From: Pseudomonadota bacterium
Lineage (GTDB): Bacteria > Pseudomonadota > Gammaproteobacteria > Burkholderiales > SG8-39
Length of the DNA stretch: 10,436 nucleotides
NCBI GenBank assembly: GCA_021848555.1
Contig: JAJZUN010000063.1
Span: forward strand, 1-10,436
Direction of reading: 5' to 3'
Part shown: piece after piece, positions 1 to 9,745 of the stretch
Numbering within the stretch: the first letter of the stretch is position 1
Layout of the letters: every line of letters begins with the position of its first letter
Translations under genes and position numbers: made by a program
The notes under the pieces: model-generated
Seen by the model: the letters and a program-made list of their open reading frames with translations, nothing else
Told to the model about the DNA's origin: nothing
The model's database searches: none

Positions 1-2
1 CC

Positions 3-386
3 TACGTCACCTTCATCATGTTCCAGGCGGCGTACTACTGCGAAATCATGCGCGCCGGCATCCAGAGCATTTCGACCGGCCAGGTCGGCGCGGCGTACGC
101 CGTGGGCCTCACCTACTGGCAAGCGATGAAACTGATCATCCTGCCGCAGGCGTTTCGCAACATGCTGCCCGTGCTCCTGACCCAGACCATCGTCCTGTTT
201 CAGGACGTGTCGCTGGTATCGCTGCTGAACGTTACCGATTTCGTCGGCGCGGCAACCAAGATCGCGCAGCGCGACAGCCGCATCGTCGAGATGTACCTGT
301 TCGTGGCCGTCGTCTATTTCATCCTGTGTTATGCGCTATCGTACATGGCGAAGCGCCTGCAGCAGAAGATAGCCATCGTGCACTGA
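3..386 (+). CDS. gltK: Glutamate/aspartate ABC transporter permease (GltK-like), 3' part only
   Basis: This is the C-terminal 127 residues of an inner-membrane permease of the polar amino-acid ABC family; the 5' end lies before the window and the frame is open to position 3. It would form half of the membrane channel of a glutamate/aspartate importer, with GltJ as partner. The EAA loop that contacts the ATPase is visible at about residues 30-50 of the fragment (GAAYAVG, then LPQA). Hydrophobic segments before it and at about residues 98-115 fit the last membrane spans. The stretch AQRDSRIVEMYLF and the ending RLQQKIAIVH look typical of GltK. The ATPase gene follows after 46 nt. Assignment to glutamate/aspartate rather than another polar amino acid is inference from similarity and gene order. 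Confidence 0.9.
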   Translation, partial: YVTFIMFQAAYYCEIMRAGIQSISTGQVGAAYAVGLTYWQAMKLIILPQAFRNMLPVLLTQTIVLFQDVSLVSLLNVTDFVGAATKIAQRDSRIVEMYLFVAVVYFILCYALSYMAKRLQQKIAIVH

Positions 387-432
387 GTTTTGCGCGAACA
401 CTGGCGTGATCGAAAACTGAGGAACAACGAAC

Positions 433-1161
433 ATGATAGAGATCAAGGACGTGAGCAAGTGGTACGGCAGCTTCCAGGTGCTCAAGCATTGCTCCACCCA
501 CGTCAACAAAGGCGAGGTGGTGGTGGTGTGCGGGCCGTCCGGCTCGGGCAAATCGACGCTGATCAAGACGGTCAACGCGCTCGAGCCGTTCCAGAAAGGC
601 GAGATCACCGTCAATGGCGTCTCCGTCAACGACATCAAGACCGACCTGCCCAAGCTGCGCGCGAAAATCGGCATGGTGTTCCAGAACTTCGAGCTGTTCC
701 CGCATATGAAGATCACTGAGAACCTGACCATAGGCCAGATCAAGGTCCTCAACCGCAGCCCGGACGAGGCCCGCGAGCGCGGGCTAAAGATGCTCGATCG
801 CGTCGGCCTGATCGCGCAAAAAGATAAATTTCCCGGGCAGCTCTCCGGCGGCCAGCAGCAGCGCGTGGCCATCGCGCGCGCGCTGTCGATGGACCCGATC
901 GCGATGCTGTTCGACGAGCCGACCTCGGCGCTCGATCCGGAGATGATCAACGAGGTGCTCGACGTGATGGTCGAGCTGGCGCAGGAAGGCATGACCATGA
1001 TGTGCGTGACCCATGAGATGGGTTTCGCGCGCAAGGTGGCGCACCGCGTCATCTTCATGGACCACGGCAGCATCGTCGAAGACGCCACCAAGGAAGATTT
1101 CTTCGGCAAGCCGCGCTCGGACCGGGCGCAGCTGTTCCTGTCGAAAATCCTGCACCACTAG
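433..1161 (+). CDS. gltL: Amino-acid ABC transporter ATP-binding protein (GltL/GlnQ-like)
   Basis: This 242-residue cytoplasmic ATPase powers the amino-acid importer whose permease is encoded just upstream. All nucleotide-binding motifs are intact: Walker [10 protein letters not shown] at residues 34-42, Q-loop Gln84, signature LSGGQQQR at 137-144, Walker B AMLFDEP at 157-163, D-loop SALD at 165-168 and H-loop His194. Length matches the family (about 240-245). The ATG is preceded by TGAGGAA at 418-424 with an 8-nt spacer, which fixes the start. The order permease then ATPase matches gltIJKL operons. Any binding protein and the second permease would lie before the window. It could serve glutamine or another polar amino acid; the ATPase alone does not decide. 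Confidence 0.95.
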   Translation: MIEIKDVSKWYGSFQVLKHCSTHVNKGEVVVVCGPSGSGKSTLIKTVNALEPFQKGEITVNGVSVNDIKTDLPKLRAKIGMVFQNFELFPHMKITENLTIGQIKVLNRSPDEARERGLKMLDRVGLIAQKDKFPGQLSGGQQQRVAIARALSMDPIAMLFDEPTSALDPEMINEVLDVMVELAQEGMTMMCVTHEMGFARKVAHRVIFMDHGSIVEDATKEDFFGKPRSDRAQLFLSKILHH

Positions 1162-1198
1162 CATTCGCTAGCCGAACCTTACCGATTGAGGAGTTCAA

Positions 1199-1507
1199 AT
1201 GGTCTTGCTCGAATTTTCCATGTCGCCATTGGATAAGGGCGACAGCCTCAGCCCGTACGTGGCGCGCTCCCTGGACATCATCGACAAGAGCGGACTGCCG
1301 TATCAGCTGACGCCGATGGGAACCATCATCGAAGGCGAGTGGGAGCAGGTGATGGCGGTGGTCGGCGCCTGCTTTCAGCGGATGCGCCAGGACTGCGGCC
1401 GGATTTCCACTTCGATGAAAATCGATTATCGCGCCGGCAAGAGCGGCCGCCTGAAAAGCAAGATCCGCTCGATAGAAAGCAAACTGGGCAGAACCCTTTC
1501 GACCTGA
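1199..1507 (+). CDS. MTH1187-family thiamine-binding protein (DUF77/UPF0045)
   Basis: This 102-residue protein has no signal peptide and no membrane segment. It matches the MTH1187/YkoF-like family: the start MVLLEFSMSPLDKGDSLSPY, the central LTPMGTIIEGEWEQVM and the later MKIDYRAGK are characteristic. Members have a ferredoxin-like fold and some bind thiamine or a related pyrimidine; their role in the cell is poorly defined. A strong ribosome site, TGAGGAG at 1187-1193, lies 5 nt before the ATG. It starts 37 nt after gltL with no visible terminator between, so it may share that transcript, and the CoA-binding gene begins 2 nt after its stop. No thiamine biosynthesis or transport gene and no evident thiamine riboswitch is seen here, so a thiamine role is inferred from the family only. 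Confidence 0.85.
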   Translation: MVLLEFSMSPLDKGDSLSPYVARSLDIIDKSGLPYQLTPMGTIIEGEWEQVMAVVGACFQRMRQDCGRISTSMKIDYRAGKSGRLKSKIRSIESKLGRTLST

Positions 1508-1509
1508 TC

Positions 1510-3286
<1,777 letters not shown>

Positions 3287-3353
3287 AATATCCGCGGCGA
3301 CCAGCGGTCGATCTGTTGGCCGGCCTGGTCCTGACGACCTAACTCAAACTACT

Positions 3354-3358
3354 AAAGG
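3354..3358 (+). promoter_or_regulatory. Ribosome binding site deciding the start of the GGT-like gene
   Basis: AAAGG lies 9 nt before the ATG at 3368. An in-frame ATG at 3359 touches this site directly and has no ribosome site of its own, so 3368 is the better start. Confidence 0.65.
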
Positions 3359-3367
3359 ATGTTCTGC

Positions 3368-4957
<1,590 letters not shown>

Positions 4958-4961
4958 ACAC

Positions 4962-4966
4962 AGGAG
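4962..4966 (+). promoter_or_regulatory. Ribosome binding site supporting a GTG start
   Basis: AGGAG sits 6 nt before the GTG at 4973, in the 15-nt gap after the GGT-like gene. The GTG opens the protein directly at the first beta strand (MLKLWG) of the thioredoxin-like fold, so it is the likely start although it is not ATG. Confidence 0.75.
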
Positions 4967-4972
4967 ATTTTT

Positions 4973-5593
4973 GTGCTGAAACTTTGGGGACGCAATAATT
5001 CGGTCAATGTGCAGAAAGCGATCTGGTGCCTGGAGGAGCTGAAGCTCCCCTACGAGCGCATCGACGCCGGCATGCAGTACGGCGTGGTGAACACGCCGGA
5101 ATTCCGAAAAATGAATCCCAACGGCCTGGTCCCGGTGATCGAGGACGGCGGCGCGGTGATCTGGGAATCCAACGCCGTGGTGCGCTATCTAAGCGCGAAA
5201 TACGGCAAGGGCACGCTGTGGGCGGAAGACCCGGCGGCGCGCGCGCAATCCGACAAATGGATGGACTGGTGCGCGACCGTATACTGGCCGCCGATGCGCG
5301 AAGTGTTCTGGGGCCTGATACGCACGCCGCCGGAAAAACGCAATCCGGAGATCATCGAAACCTCGCGCAAGAAAGCCGCTGAGGTTCTCGCGGTACTGGA
5401 TGCCGCACTCGCCGGCCGCGACTACATCGCCGGCAGCCAACTCACCATTGGCGACATTCCGCTGGGCACCATCAGCTGGCGCTGGTTCGGCATAGAGATG
5501 GAGCGGCCGCCTCGGCCGAATGTCGAAGCCTGGTTCAAGCGCCTGTCCCAGCGCGAGGCGTTCAAGAAAAGCGTGCTGCTGCCGCTGAACTGA
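4973..5593 (+). CDS. Glutathione S-transferase-like protein
   Basis: This 206-residue soluble protein has the two GST domains. The N-terminal thioredoxin-like domain (about 1-78) shows the start MLKLWGRNNSVNVQK with Ser10 as the likely thiol-activating residue, the cis-proline Pro54 in LVPVIED, and Glu65-Ser66 in WESNAVVRYL, which normally hold the gamma-glutamyl part of glutathione. The helical C-terminal domain (about 88-206) includes the folding motif LTIGDIPLG with Asp161. Length fits the family. The start is GTG with a good AGGAG. It lies between the GGT-like gene (15 nt) and bdhA (5 nt), so all three are probably one transcript. The electrophile it acts on cannot be told from sequence; glutathione conjugation, peroxide reduction and isomerase activity are all known in the family. 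Confidence 0.92.
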   Translation: MLKLWGRNNSVNVQKAIWCLEELKLPYERIDAGMQYGVVNTPEFRKMNPNGLVPVIEDGGAVIWESNAVVRYLSAKYGKGTLWAEDPAARAQSDKWMDWCATVYWPPMREVFWGLIRTPPEKRNPEIIETSRKKAAEVLAVLDAALAGRDYIAGSQLTIGDIPLGTISWRWFGIEMERPPRPNVEAWFKRLSQREAFKKSVLLPLN

Positions 5594-5598
5594 ACCGC

Positions 5599-6372
5599 AT
5601 GACTCAGGCACCATTCACCGGCAAGATCGCCGTCGTCACCGGCGCCGCCAGCGGCCTGGGCCTGGCGATCGCCGAGCGCCTCGCCGCCGGCGGCGCCAAG
5701 GTGGTGGTATCCGACATCAACGCCAGCGCCGGCAAAGAAGCGGCGGCCCGGCTGGGCGGCAGCTTCGTGCAAGCCGACATGGGCAGGCGCGCCGATTGCC
5801 GCGCGCTCATCGACCAGGTACTCACCGCCTACGGCACGGTGCACATCCTGGTCAACAATGCCGGGTTCCAGAACGTCGAGACCATAGAAGATTTCCCCGA
5901 GGACGTGTGGGACAAGATGCAGGCGGTGATGCTGACCGCGCCCTTTCTGCTGACCAAGTACGTCTGGCCGGCAATGAAAAAACAGCGCTGGGGACGCATT
6001 ATCAACATCTCCTCCATCCACGGCCTTATCGCTTCGCCGAACAAGGTCGCCTATATCAGCGCCAAGCACGGACTGGTGGGGCTGACCAAGACCGCGGCGC
6101 TCGAAGGCGGCGCGTTCGGCATCACCGCCAACGCCATCTGCCCCGCCTACGTGCGCACGCCGCTGGTGGACAAGCAGATCGCCGACCAGGCACGCACCCG
6201 CGGCATCCCGCCCGAGGAAGTCATAGAAAAAATCATGCTCGAGCCGGCCGCGGTAAAACGCCTGATCGAACCGGCGGAGGTAGCCGAGTTCGCCGCCTAT
6301 CTGTGCGGCGAGGGCGCCGGCGTGATCACCGGTGCCGCGCTGACCATGGATCTGGGGTGGACGGCGAGATAG
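5599..6372 (+). CDS. bdhA: 3-hydroxybutyrate dehydrogenase (SDR family)
   Basis: This 257-residue classical short-chain dehydrogenase oxidises D-3-hydroxybutyrate to acetoacetate with NAD+, usually in the mobilisation of poly-3-hydroxybutyrate. The cofactor motif TGAASGLG is at residues 14-21 and NNAG at 86-89. The catalytic set is Asn112-region MLTAPF, Ser139, Tyr152 and Lys156 (YISAK). Residues known to bind the carboxylate in the Pseudomonas fragi enzyme (Gln94, His144, Lys152, Gln196) are all present here with a constant shift of three: Gln91, His141, Lys149 and Gln193. The ending MDLGWTAR is also typical. These points separate it from generic SDRs such as FabG or PhaB. It begins 5 nt after the GST stop with no strong ribosome site, so coupled translation is likely. 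No PHB synthase or depolymerase lies in the window. Confidence 0.95.
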   Translation: MTQAPFTGKIAVVTGAASGLGLAIAERLAAGGAKVVVSDINASAGKEAAARLGGSFVQADMGRRADCRALIDQVLTAYGTVHILVNNAGFQNVETIEDFPEDVWDKMQAVMLTAPFLLTKYVWPAMKKQRWGRIINISSIHGLIASPNKVAYISAKHGLVGLTKTAALEGGAFGITANAICPAYVRTPLVDKQIADQARTRGIPPEEVIEKIMLEPAAVKRLIEPAEVAEFAAYLCGEGAGVITGAALTMDLGWTAR

Positions 6373-6466
6373 GGGCACACCCCCCTTCAATCGACGTTTA
6401 CCGCTACATCGAACTGAAGTAATCGAGCTTGTATGAAACCCGCGCACCGTCCTTGCTTTTATCCTT

Positions 6467-6517
6467 AACCGTGTTTTCTAAACGGATGCGCTTTTCATCT
6501 GTTTAGAAAACACGGTT
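6467..6517 (+). repeat. 22-bp near-perfect inverted repeat (hairpin) between convergent genes
   Basis: Bases 6467-6488 pair with 6496-6517 around a 7-nt loop (CGCTTTT). Fifteen outer pairs (CCGTGTTTTCTAAAC against GTTTAGAAAACACGG) are perfect, two further A-T pairs extend it outward, and the only flaw is a G-T pair at 6484/6500. In the plus-strand RNA this is a permitted G-U wobble; in the minus-strand RNA it becomes a C-A mismatch. The stem is about 41 percent GC within otherwise GC-rich DNA. It lies 95 nt after bdhA and 79 nt before the end of the minus-strand operon. No run of T follows on either side, so it is not a textbook intrinsic terminator; a 3'-end stabiliser, transcription barrier or mobile palindrome are alternatives. 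Confidence 0.9.
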
Positions 6518-6518
6518 G

Positions 6519-6533
6519 GCGCGCGTAGCGCGC
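6519..6533 (+). terminator. Small GC hairpin next to the long hairpin, possible terminator part
   Basis: GCGCGC at 6519-6524 and GCGCGC at 6528-6533 form a 6-bp stem with a GTA loop, starting 1 nt after the long hairpin. The sequence after it (AGGTTCTTTCG) is only weakly T-rich. It may help terminate bdhA transcription but could also be chance in GC-rich DNA. Confidence 0.3.
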
Positions 6534-6595
6534 AGGTTCTTTCGTCGATTGCGATGCAGCGTAAATGGCCGCTCGTGCCTGTGATGCACAGCAAT

Positions 6596-7645
6596 TCAAT
6601 TCTTGACTAAAGAGGCCAGGCGCGCGTCGCGCTCGTCCTTGGGTAGTCTGGCAAGCTCTTTCGCCGCGGTGTAGAACCGCGGCAGATCTCCGCCTTCGCG
6701 CGCCAGCAGCGCATTGAAAGCGGGAACCAGCTCGGTGTAAAGCGCCACCGAGACGAGGGTCGCATTATTGGGTTTACCCGCGAACCAGCGGTCGTAACCG
6801 GCGAACCCGCCCCATGAAATCTTGAGTTGCCGGTACTCCTCGTCCATTTCAGCGAATCGCTGCGCCTTGCCCAGGCGCTTTTGTTCCGGCGGCAGGTCCT
6901 GCCGGTAGTACTTTTTCATGATCGCCTGATACTTGACCAGCAGCGCCAGGAACTCGCGTTTCATGCCCTGCAGCCGCGCGTAGGCGGCACGCTCGCCTTC
7001 GTTTCCGCGTTGCGCGAGCCAGCGCGCCACACCGGCCTGCTCCACCGTGGCCGCAAAGGATTCATTGAAGCGGGTATCGTTCTTGACATACAGCACCTGG
7101 TGCGCGAGCTCGTGGAACATGAGGCGGGCGAGCTCGGCATCGGGATAACGGATGAAGGTGCTGAGGACCGGATCGTCGAACCAACCCAGGGTGGAGTACG
7201 CCGGCACCCCTCCGATGTAGACATCGTAACCGCGCTCGCGCTGCGCGGCGCCCTCGGCCTCAGCGTCGGCCTCGCCGAAGTAACCGCGGTAGCTGACGCA
7301 GCCGGCGACCGGAAAACAGGAGGTGACCGGCTCGACCGAGAATTCCGGCGCGGCGAACACGTTCCACAGGACGTAGCGCCGCCCCAGGTCGGCATAGCTC
7401 TTGTAGCTGCCGTTGTCGGGCAGCGCGAGTTCGCGGCTGGCAAACTCGCGCATGCGCACTACCGAGCGCAGCTTGTCTTTGATCGCGGCCGGCACCACCG
7501 CGCTGCGCAACTCGTCCTGTATGGGCGTGGCGCGACGCATCAGATCCAGCTGTCCGCGCACCGCCTGGGTGTAATAGCGCAGCGTGGCGCAGCCGCCCAG
7601 CAGGGGCAGGAGGACGGCAAGCAGCAACAGCCGGCGCGTGCGCAT
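6596..7645 (-). CDS. Lipoprotein metallopeptidase, predicted aminopeptidase family (COG4324-like)
   Basis: This 349-residue protein starts with a lipoprotein signal: RTRR, a hydrophobic core, then the lipobox LGGC with Cys19, so it is predicted to be anchored in an envelope membrane and face the periplasm. A zinc-peptidase HExxH motif, FHELAH, places His178, Glu179 and His182 at the active site. Glu195 in FNESFAAT, 13 residues on, is the likely third ligand. GVPAYSTLGWFDDP at about 147-159 is also typical of the predicted aminopeptidase family (COG4324). The frame is open far upstream, but only ATG 7645 opens directly on the signal peptide. That ATG overlaps the hydrolase stop as TGATG, so translation is probably coupled. 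Aminopeptidase activity is a family prediction; the natural substrate is unknown. Confidence 0.88.
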   Translation of the reverse strand: MRTRRLLLLAVLLPLLGGCATLRYYTQAVRGQLDLMRRATPIQDELRSAVVPAAIKDKLRSVVRMREFASRELALPDNGSYKSYADLGRRYVLWNVFAAPEFSVEPVTSCFPVAGCVSYRGYFGEADAEAEGAAQRERGYDVYIGGVPAYSTLGWFDDPVLSTFIRYPDAELARLMFHELAHQVLYVKNDTRFNESFAATVEQAGVARWLAQRGNEGERAAYARLQGMKREFLALLVKYQAIMKKYYRQDLPPEQKRLGKAQRFAEMDEEYRQLKISWGGFAGYDRWFAGKPNNATLVSVALYTELVPAFNALLAREGGDLPRFYTAAKELARLPKDERDARLASLVKN

Positions 7646-8328
7646 CAGCGCCCCTCGCGGCCGAGCGCGCCGCGGCCTCCGTGATCGAACACGCCGCGTT
7701 CGAGAAAAAACGCCAGTTCGCGCGCCGCGTGCGCCGAAACCAGCATGCCGCTGTGGCTGAGCGGCAGCACGATGCGGTCGCGCATTCCCATCGCTTCGGT
7801 TTCTTCCAGCCGCACCACGCCATCGTTGGTGCCTGGCAGGCGCACCAGCATGCGCCCCAGGCCCCAAGGGCGGCTGCCGGCGATCACGCCCAGTTCGCAC
7901 CGGGGCCGGAACACCTCGGGCAGCTTGCGCCAGATGTCGCCGCTGGCGCCCAGCAGGCGCTTGCCCCCGGCCAGGCTTTCGAGGTGCCGTCCCGCCATGC
8001 ATGAGCGCACCGGCGTGCCCATCAGCACCACGCGGCCGATGCGCTGCTCGCCGTGATTGCGCAAACAGCGCAGTACCACCAGCCCGCCCAGGCTGTAGCC
8101 GACCAGGTGGATCACCGGTTCCGGCAGTTCGGCCATGCGCGCGGCCAAGCGCCGCGCATGCGCGTCGAGGCTCTGCGCGATGGAGGGATAGGAGAATGTA
8201 TAGGCCGCATAACCGCGGCGCGCAAGCCGCAGGCGCAGGCCTTGCATGGTCCAGCCGCCCAGCCACAGCCCGTGCACCAGGATGACGGCCTGGCGCGGCG
8301 ACTCGTTCCGGAATGCCGGCCTGTTCAT
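7645..8328 (-). CDS. Alpha/beta hydrolase (lipase/esterase-like)
   Basis: This 227-residue serine hydrolase has no signal peptide. The first strand and oxyanion region AVILVHGLWLGGW is at about 14-26, the nucleophile elbow GYSLGG gives Ser79, and the candidate acid and base are Asp169 in GTNDGVV and His192 in LPLSHSGML. The NDGVV motif with a following SHSGML suits small bacterial lipases and PGAP1-like esterases. The reading frame extends much further upstream, but that part is an out-of-frame shadow of the MFS gene; ATG 8328 is chosen because it overlaps the MFS stop as ATGA and sits shortly before the first core strand. It is the middle gene of a three-gene minus-strand operon. The substrate is not evident; an ester or thioester brought in by the adjacent transporter is possible but unproven. 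Confidence 0.88.
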   Translation of the reverse strand: MNRPAFRNESPRQAVILVHGLWLGGWTMQGLRLRLARRGYAAYTFSYPSIAQSLDAHARRLAARMAELPEPVIHLVGYSLGGLVVLRCLRNHGEQRIGRVVLMGTPVRSCMAGRHLESLAGGKRLLGASGDIWRKLPEVFRPRCELGVIAGSRPWGLGRMLVRLPGTNDGVVRLEETEAMGMRDRIVLPLSHSGMLVSAHAARELAFFLERGVFDHGGRGALGREGR

Positions 8329-9506
8329 GTCCGATGCGCGCTCAGGAGCAGGCGCAAGCCGGCAAGCGCCGGCAGCAGGCAGAATGCGAAATAAGCCTTG
8401 CCGTAACTTCCGGCGAGGCCGACCACGAGACCGAACAGGGGCGGCGCCGCCAGCGCGCCGATGAAGGTCAGGAACTGCGTGCCGCCGGTGATCGCACCGA
8501 CCAGGCCGGGGGGCGCGCGCCGCGCCACTTCCGCGAGATATACCCCGTTCCAGCCGACTGCGGACGCCCCGAACAGGACGCTCACCGCGATCACCGCCGG
8601 CAGCGGCCAGCCGGCGCCAAAACTTGCCACCCCCATGCCGGAAAGCGCCATCAGCACGCCCAACCATCCCAGCGTGCTGCGCGGCGACAGCCAGCGGTCG
8701 GACACCATCCCCCAGGCGATGCGCCCGACGATGCCGGCCGCGTGCGCCGAAGAGTAGACCAGGCCTGCGGCGACCAGGCCGTATCCGAGCTCCAGGTTCA
8801 GATAGGAAACGAAATAGGCGATGAGCGCGAGTTGCGCCGATCCGAATATCATCGAGACGATCGCCAACTCCAGCACCGGCGGATTGGCGAGCACCATGCC
8901 CAAGGGCGCGAATATATCCCGCGCAGAGGCCCTCCCGGCGCGCCCCCTCGCCGCAGAGTCCCCGGCGCGCGCCGGCTGGATCGCCAACGCCGCCAAGAGG
9001 CATAGCAGCGCCAGCGCCGCCGCACTCCAGCGCCAACCCACGAGCAGCACCAGCGACGGCACCACCACACCGGCAAGCGCGCCCCCCACGGGCACGCCGG
9101 TCTGCTTGATCGAGAATACCAGCGACATCATGCGCGGTGGTGCCGCGCTCGCGAGCATATGCGAACTCACCGGATTGACCAGGCCGTAGCCGGATCCGAT
9201 CAGACCGGCAGCGGCGAACACCGCGGGCAGCGCCGCCCCGGTCCCCGCAGCGAGGCCCGCCGCGGCGAGGCAGACGCAGATCTGGCACACGCGCACCGCG
9301 CCGAAACGGACGATCAGGGCACCGCAGGCAAGTCCCGAGATCATTGCAAAAAGATATTCCAGCCCAACGAACCAGCCTATGCCCTGTGCGGAAACGCCCA
9401 GGTCCGGCGCGGCCACCGGTGCCATCACCGAAGGCGCGATCATCGCCATGGAAGTAATGGACTGCACTGCGAGCGTGATCGCCAGCGGCAGTACGACGCC
9501 GTTCAT
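8325..9506 (-). CDS. Major facilitator superfamily transporter
   Basis: This 393-residue inner-membrane protein has about 12 hydrophobic spans in two halves, separated by a basic loop at about residues 178-208. MFS landmarks are a motif-A-like GALIVRFGAVRV at 62-73 in the first half and its counterpart GRIAWGMVSDRW at 261-272 in the second. GYGLVNP at 106-112 and IKQTGVPVGGALAG at 133-146 resemble the fourth and fifth spans of many MFS carriers. The frame is open to a GTG at 9563, but ATG 9506 opens close to the first membrane span and lies below a plausible promoter at 9545-9550; neither start has a clear ribosome site. It is the first gene of the operon and overlaps the hydrolase start by 4 nt. 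The substrate and the direction of transport cannot be told. Confidence 0.88.
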   Translation of the reverse strand: MNGVVLPLAITLAVQSITSMAMIAPSVMAPVAAPDLGVSAQGIGWFVGLEYLFAMISGLACGALIVRFGAVRVCQICVCLAAAGLAAGTGAALPAVFAAAGLIGSGYGLVNPVSSHMLASAAPPRMMSLVFSIKQTGVPVGGALAGVVVPSLVLLVGWRWSAAALALLCLLAALAIQPARAGDSAARGRAGRASARDIFAPLGMVLANPPVLELAIVSMIFGSAQLALIAYFVSYLNLELGYGLVAAGLVYSSAHAAGIVGRIAWGMVSDRWLSPRSTLGWLGVLMALSGMGVASFGAGWPLPAVIAVSVLFGASAVGWNGVYLAEVARRAPPGLVGAITGGTQFLTFIGALAAPPLFGLVVGLAGSYGKAYFAFCLLPALAGLRLLLSAHRT

Positions 9507-9544
9507 TTGTCGGGAGGCCGTTTCAATACAAGAGAGAAACCCGG

Positions 9545-9550
9545 AGTATA
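9545..9550 (-). promoter_or_regulatory. Candidate -10 box for the MFS operon (minus strand)
   Basis: TATACT on the minus strand matches the sigma-70 -10 consensus at five of six positions. It lies about 39 nt before ATG 9506, giving a short leader. The -35 match is poor (TTCTGG at 9569-9574, 18-nt spacer). If real, it excludes the upstream GTG at 9563 as start. Confidence 0.35.
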
Positions 9551-9641
9551 GCCGCTCGACCACCCCGGCCAGAATACGCGTCCGGGCTCACGGCCGCATT
9601 CGCAGGCGGACCCCGCGCTATGCCCCGCTCTCCCCTGCCAG

Positions 9642-9656
9642 CGCGCCTTCGGCGCG
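9642..9656 (+). repeat. Small perfect hairpin at the -35 region
   Basis: CGCGCC at 9642-9647 and GGCGCG at 9651-9656 pair around a TTC loop, just before the plus-strand -10 box. It falls where a -35 element would lie. It may be an operator half-site pair, a terminator remnant without a T-run, or chance. Confidence 0.35.
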
Positions 9657-9668
9657 GGGAACTTCGTA

Positions 9669-9674
9669 TATAAT
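9669..9674 (+). promoter_or_regulatory. Sigma-70 -10 box for the TAXI gene
   Basis: A perfect TATAAT sits in an AT-rich pocket (GTATATAAT) of a GC-rich gap, 71 nt before the ATG at 9746. The -35 is weak (CTTCGG or TTCGGC around 9647-9653), so an activator may be needed. The expected RNA start near 9681 gives a leader of about 65 nt. Confidence 0.6.
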
Positions 9675-9745
9675 CGCGCAAAGTGCGGCCGCAGAACCGC
9701 CCCCAAGATTTCCAATAGACACCAACCCAGCAAGAGGAGACCGAG

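Noticed and set aside
1339..1509. Longer start of the CoA-binding protein
   Set aside because: The added 57 residues are out-of-frame translation of the thiamine-binding gene and do not resemble the family N-terminus.
3298..3310. Small hairpin CGACC/GGTCG between metY and the GGT-like gene as a terminator
   Set aside because: The 5-bp stem is short and is not followed by a T-run, so it is expected by chance in GC-rich DNA.
6461..6520. Possible integron attC site, because the hairpin begins after CTTAAC and ends in GTTGGC
   Set aside because: The ends do not match RYYYAAC and GTTRRRY, the stem lacks the unpaired extrahelical bases of attC, and there is no integrase or cassette structure.
7646..8266. 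Upstream extension of the lipoprotein peptidase frame
   Set aside because: It would bury the lipoprotein signal peptide inside the protein and overlaps the hydrolase in another frame.
8329..9288. 320-codon open extension upstream of the alpha/beta hydrolase in the same frame
   Set aside because: It overlaps the MFS gene in another frame, is Arg/Gly-rich and lacks any domain; ATG 8328 gives a normal small hydrolase with an ATGA overlap.
9507..9563. GTG start at 9563 for the MFS transporter
   Set aside because: It adds 19 residues that are not membrane-like, has no ribosome site and overlaps a candidate -10 box; ATG 9506 is preferred though not proven.
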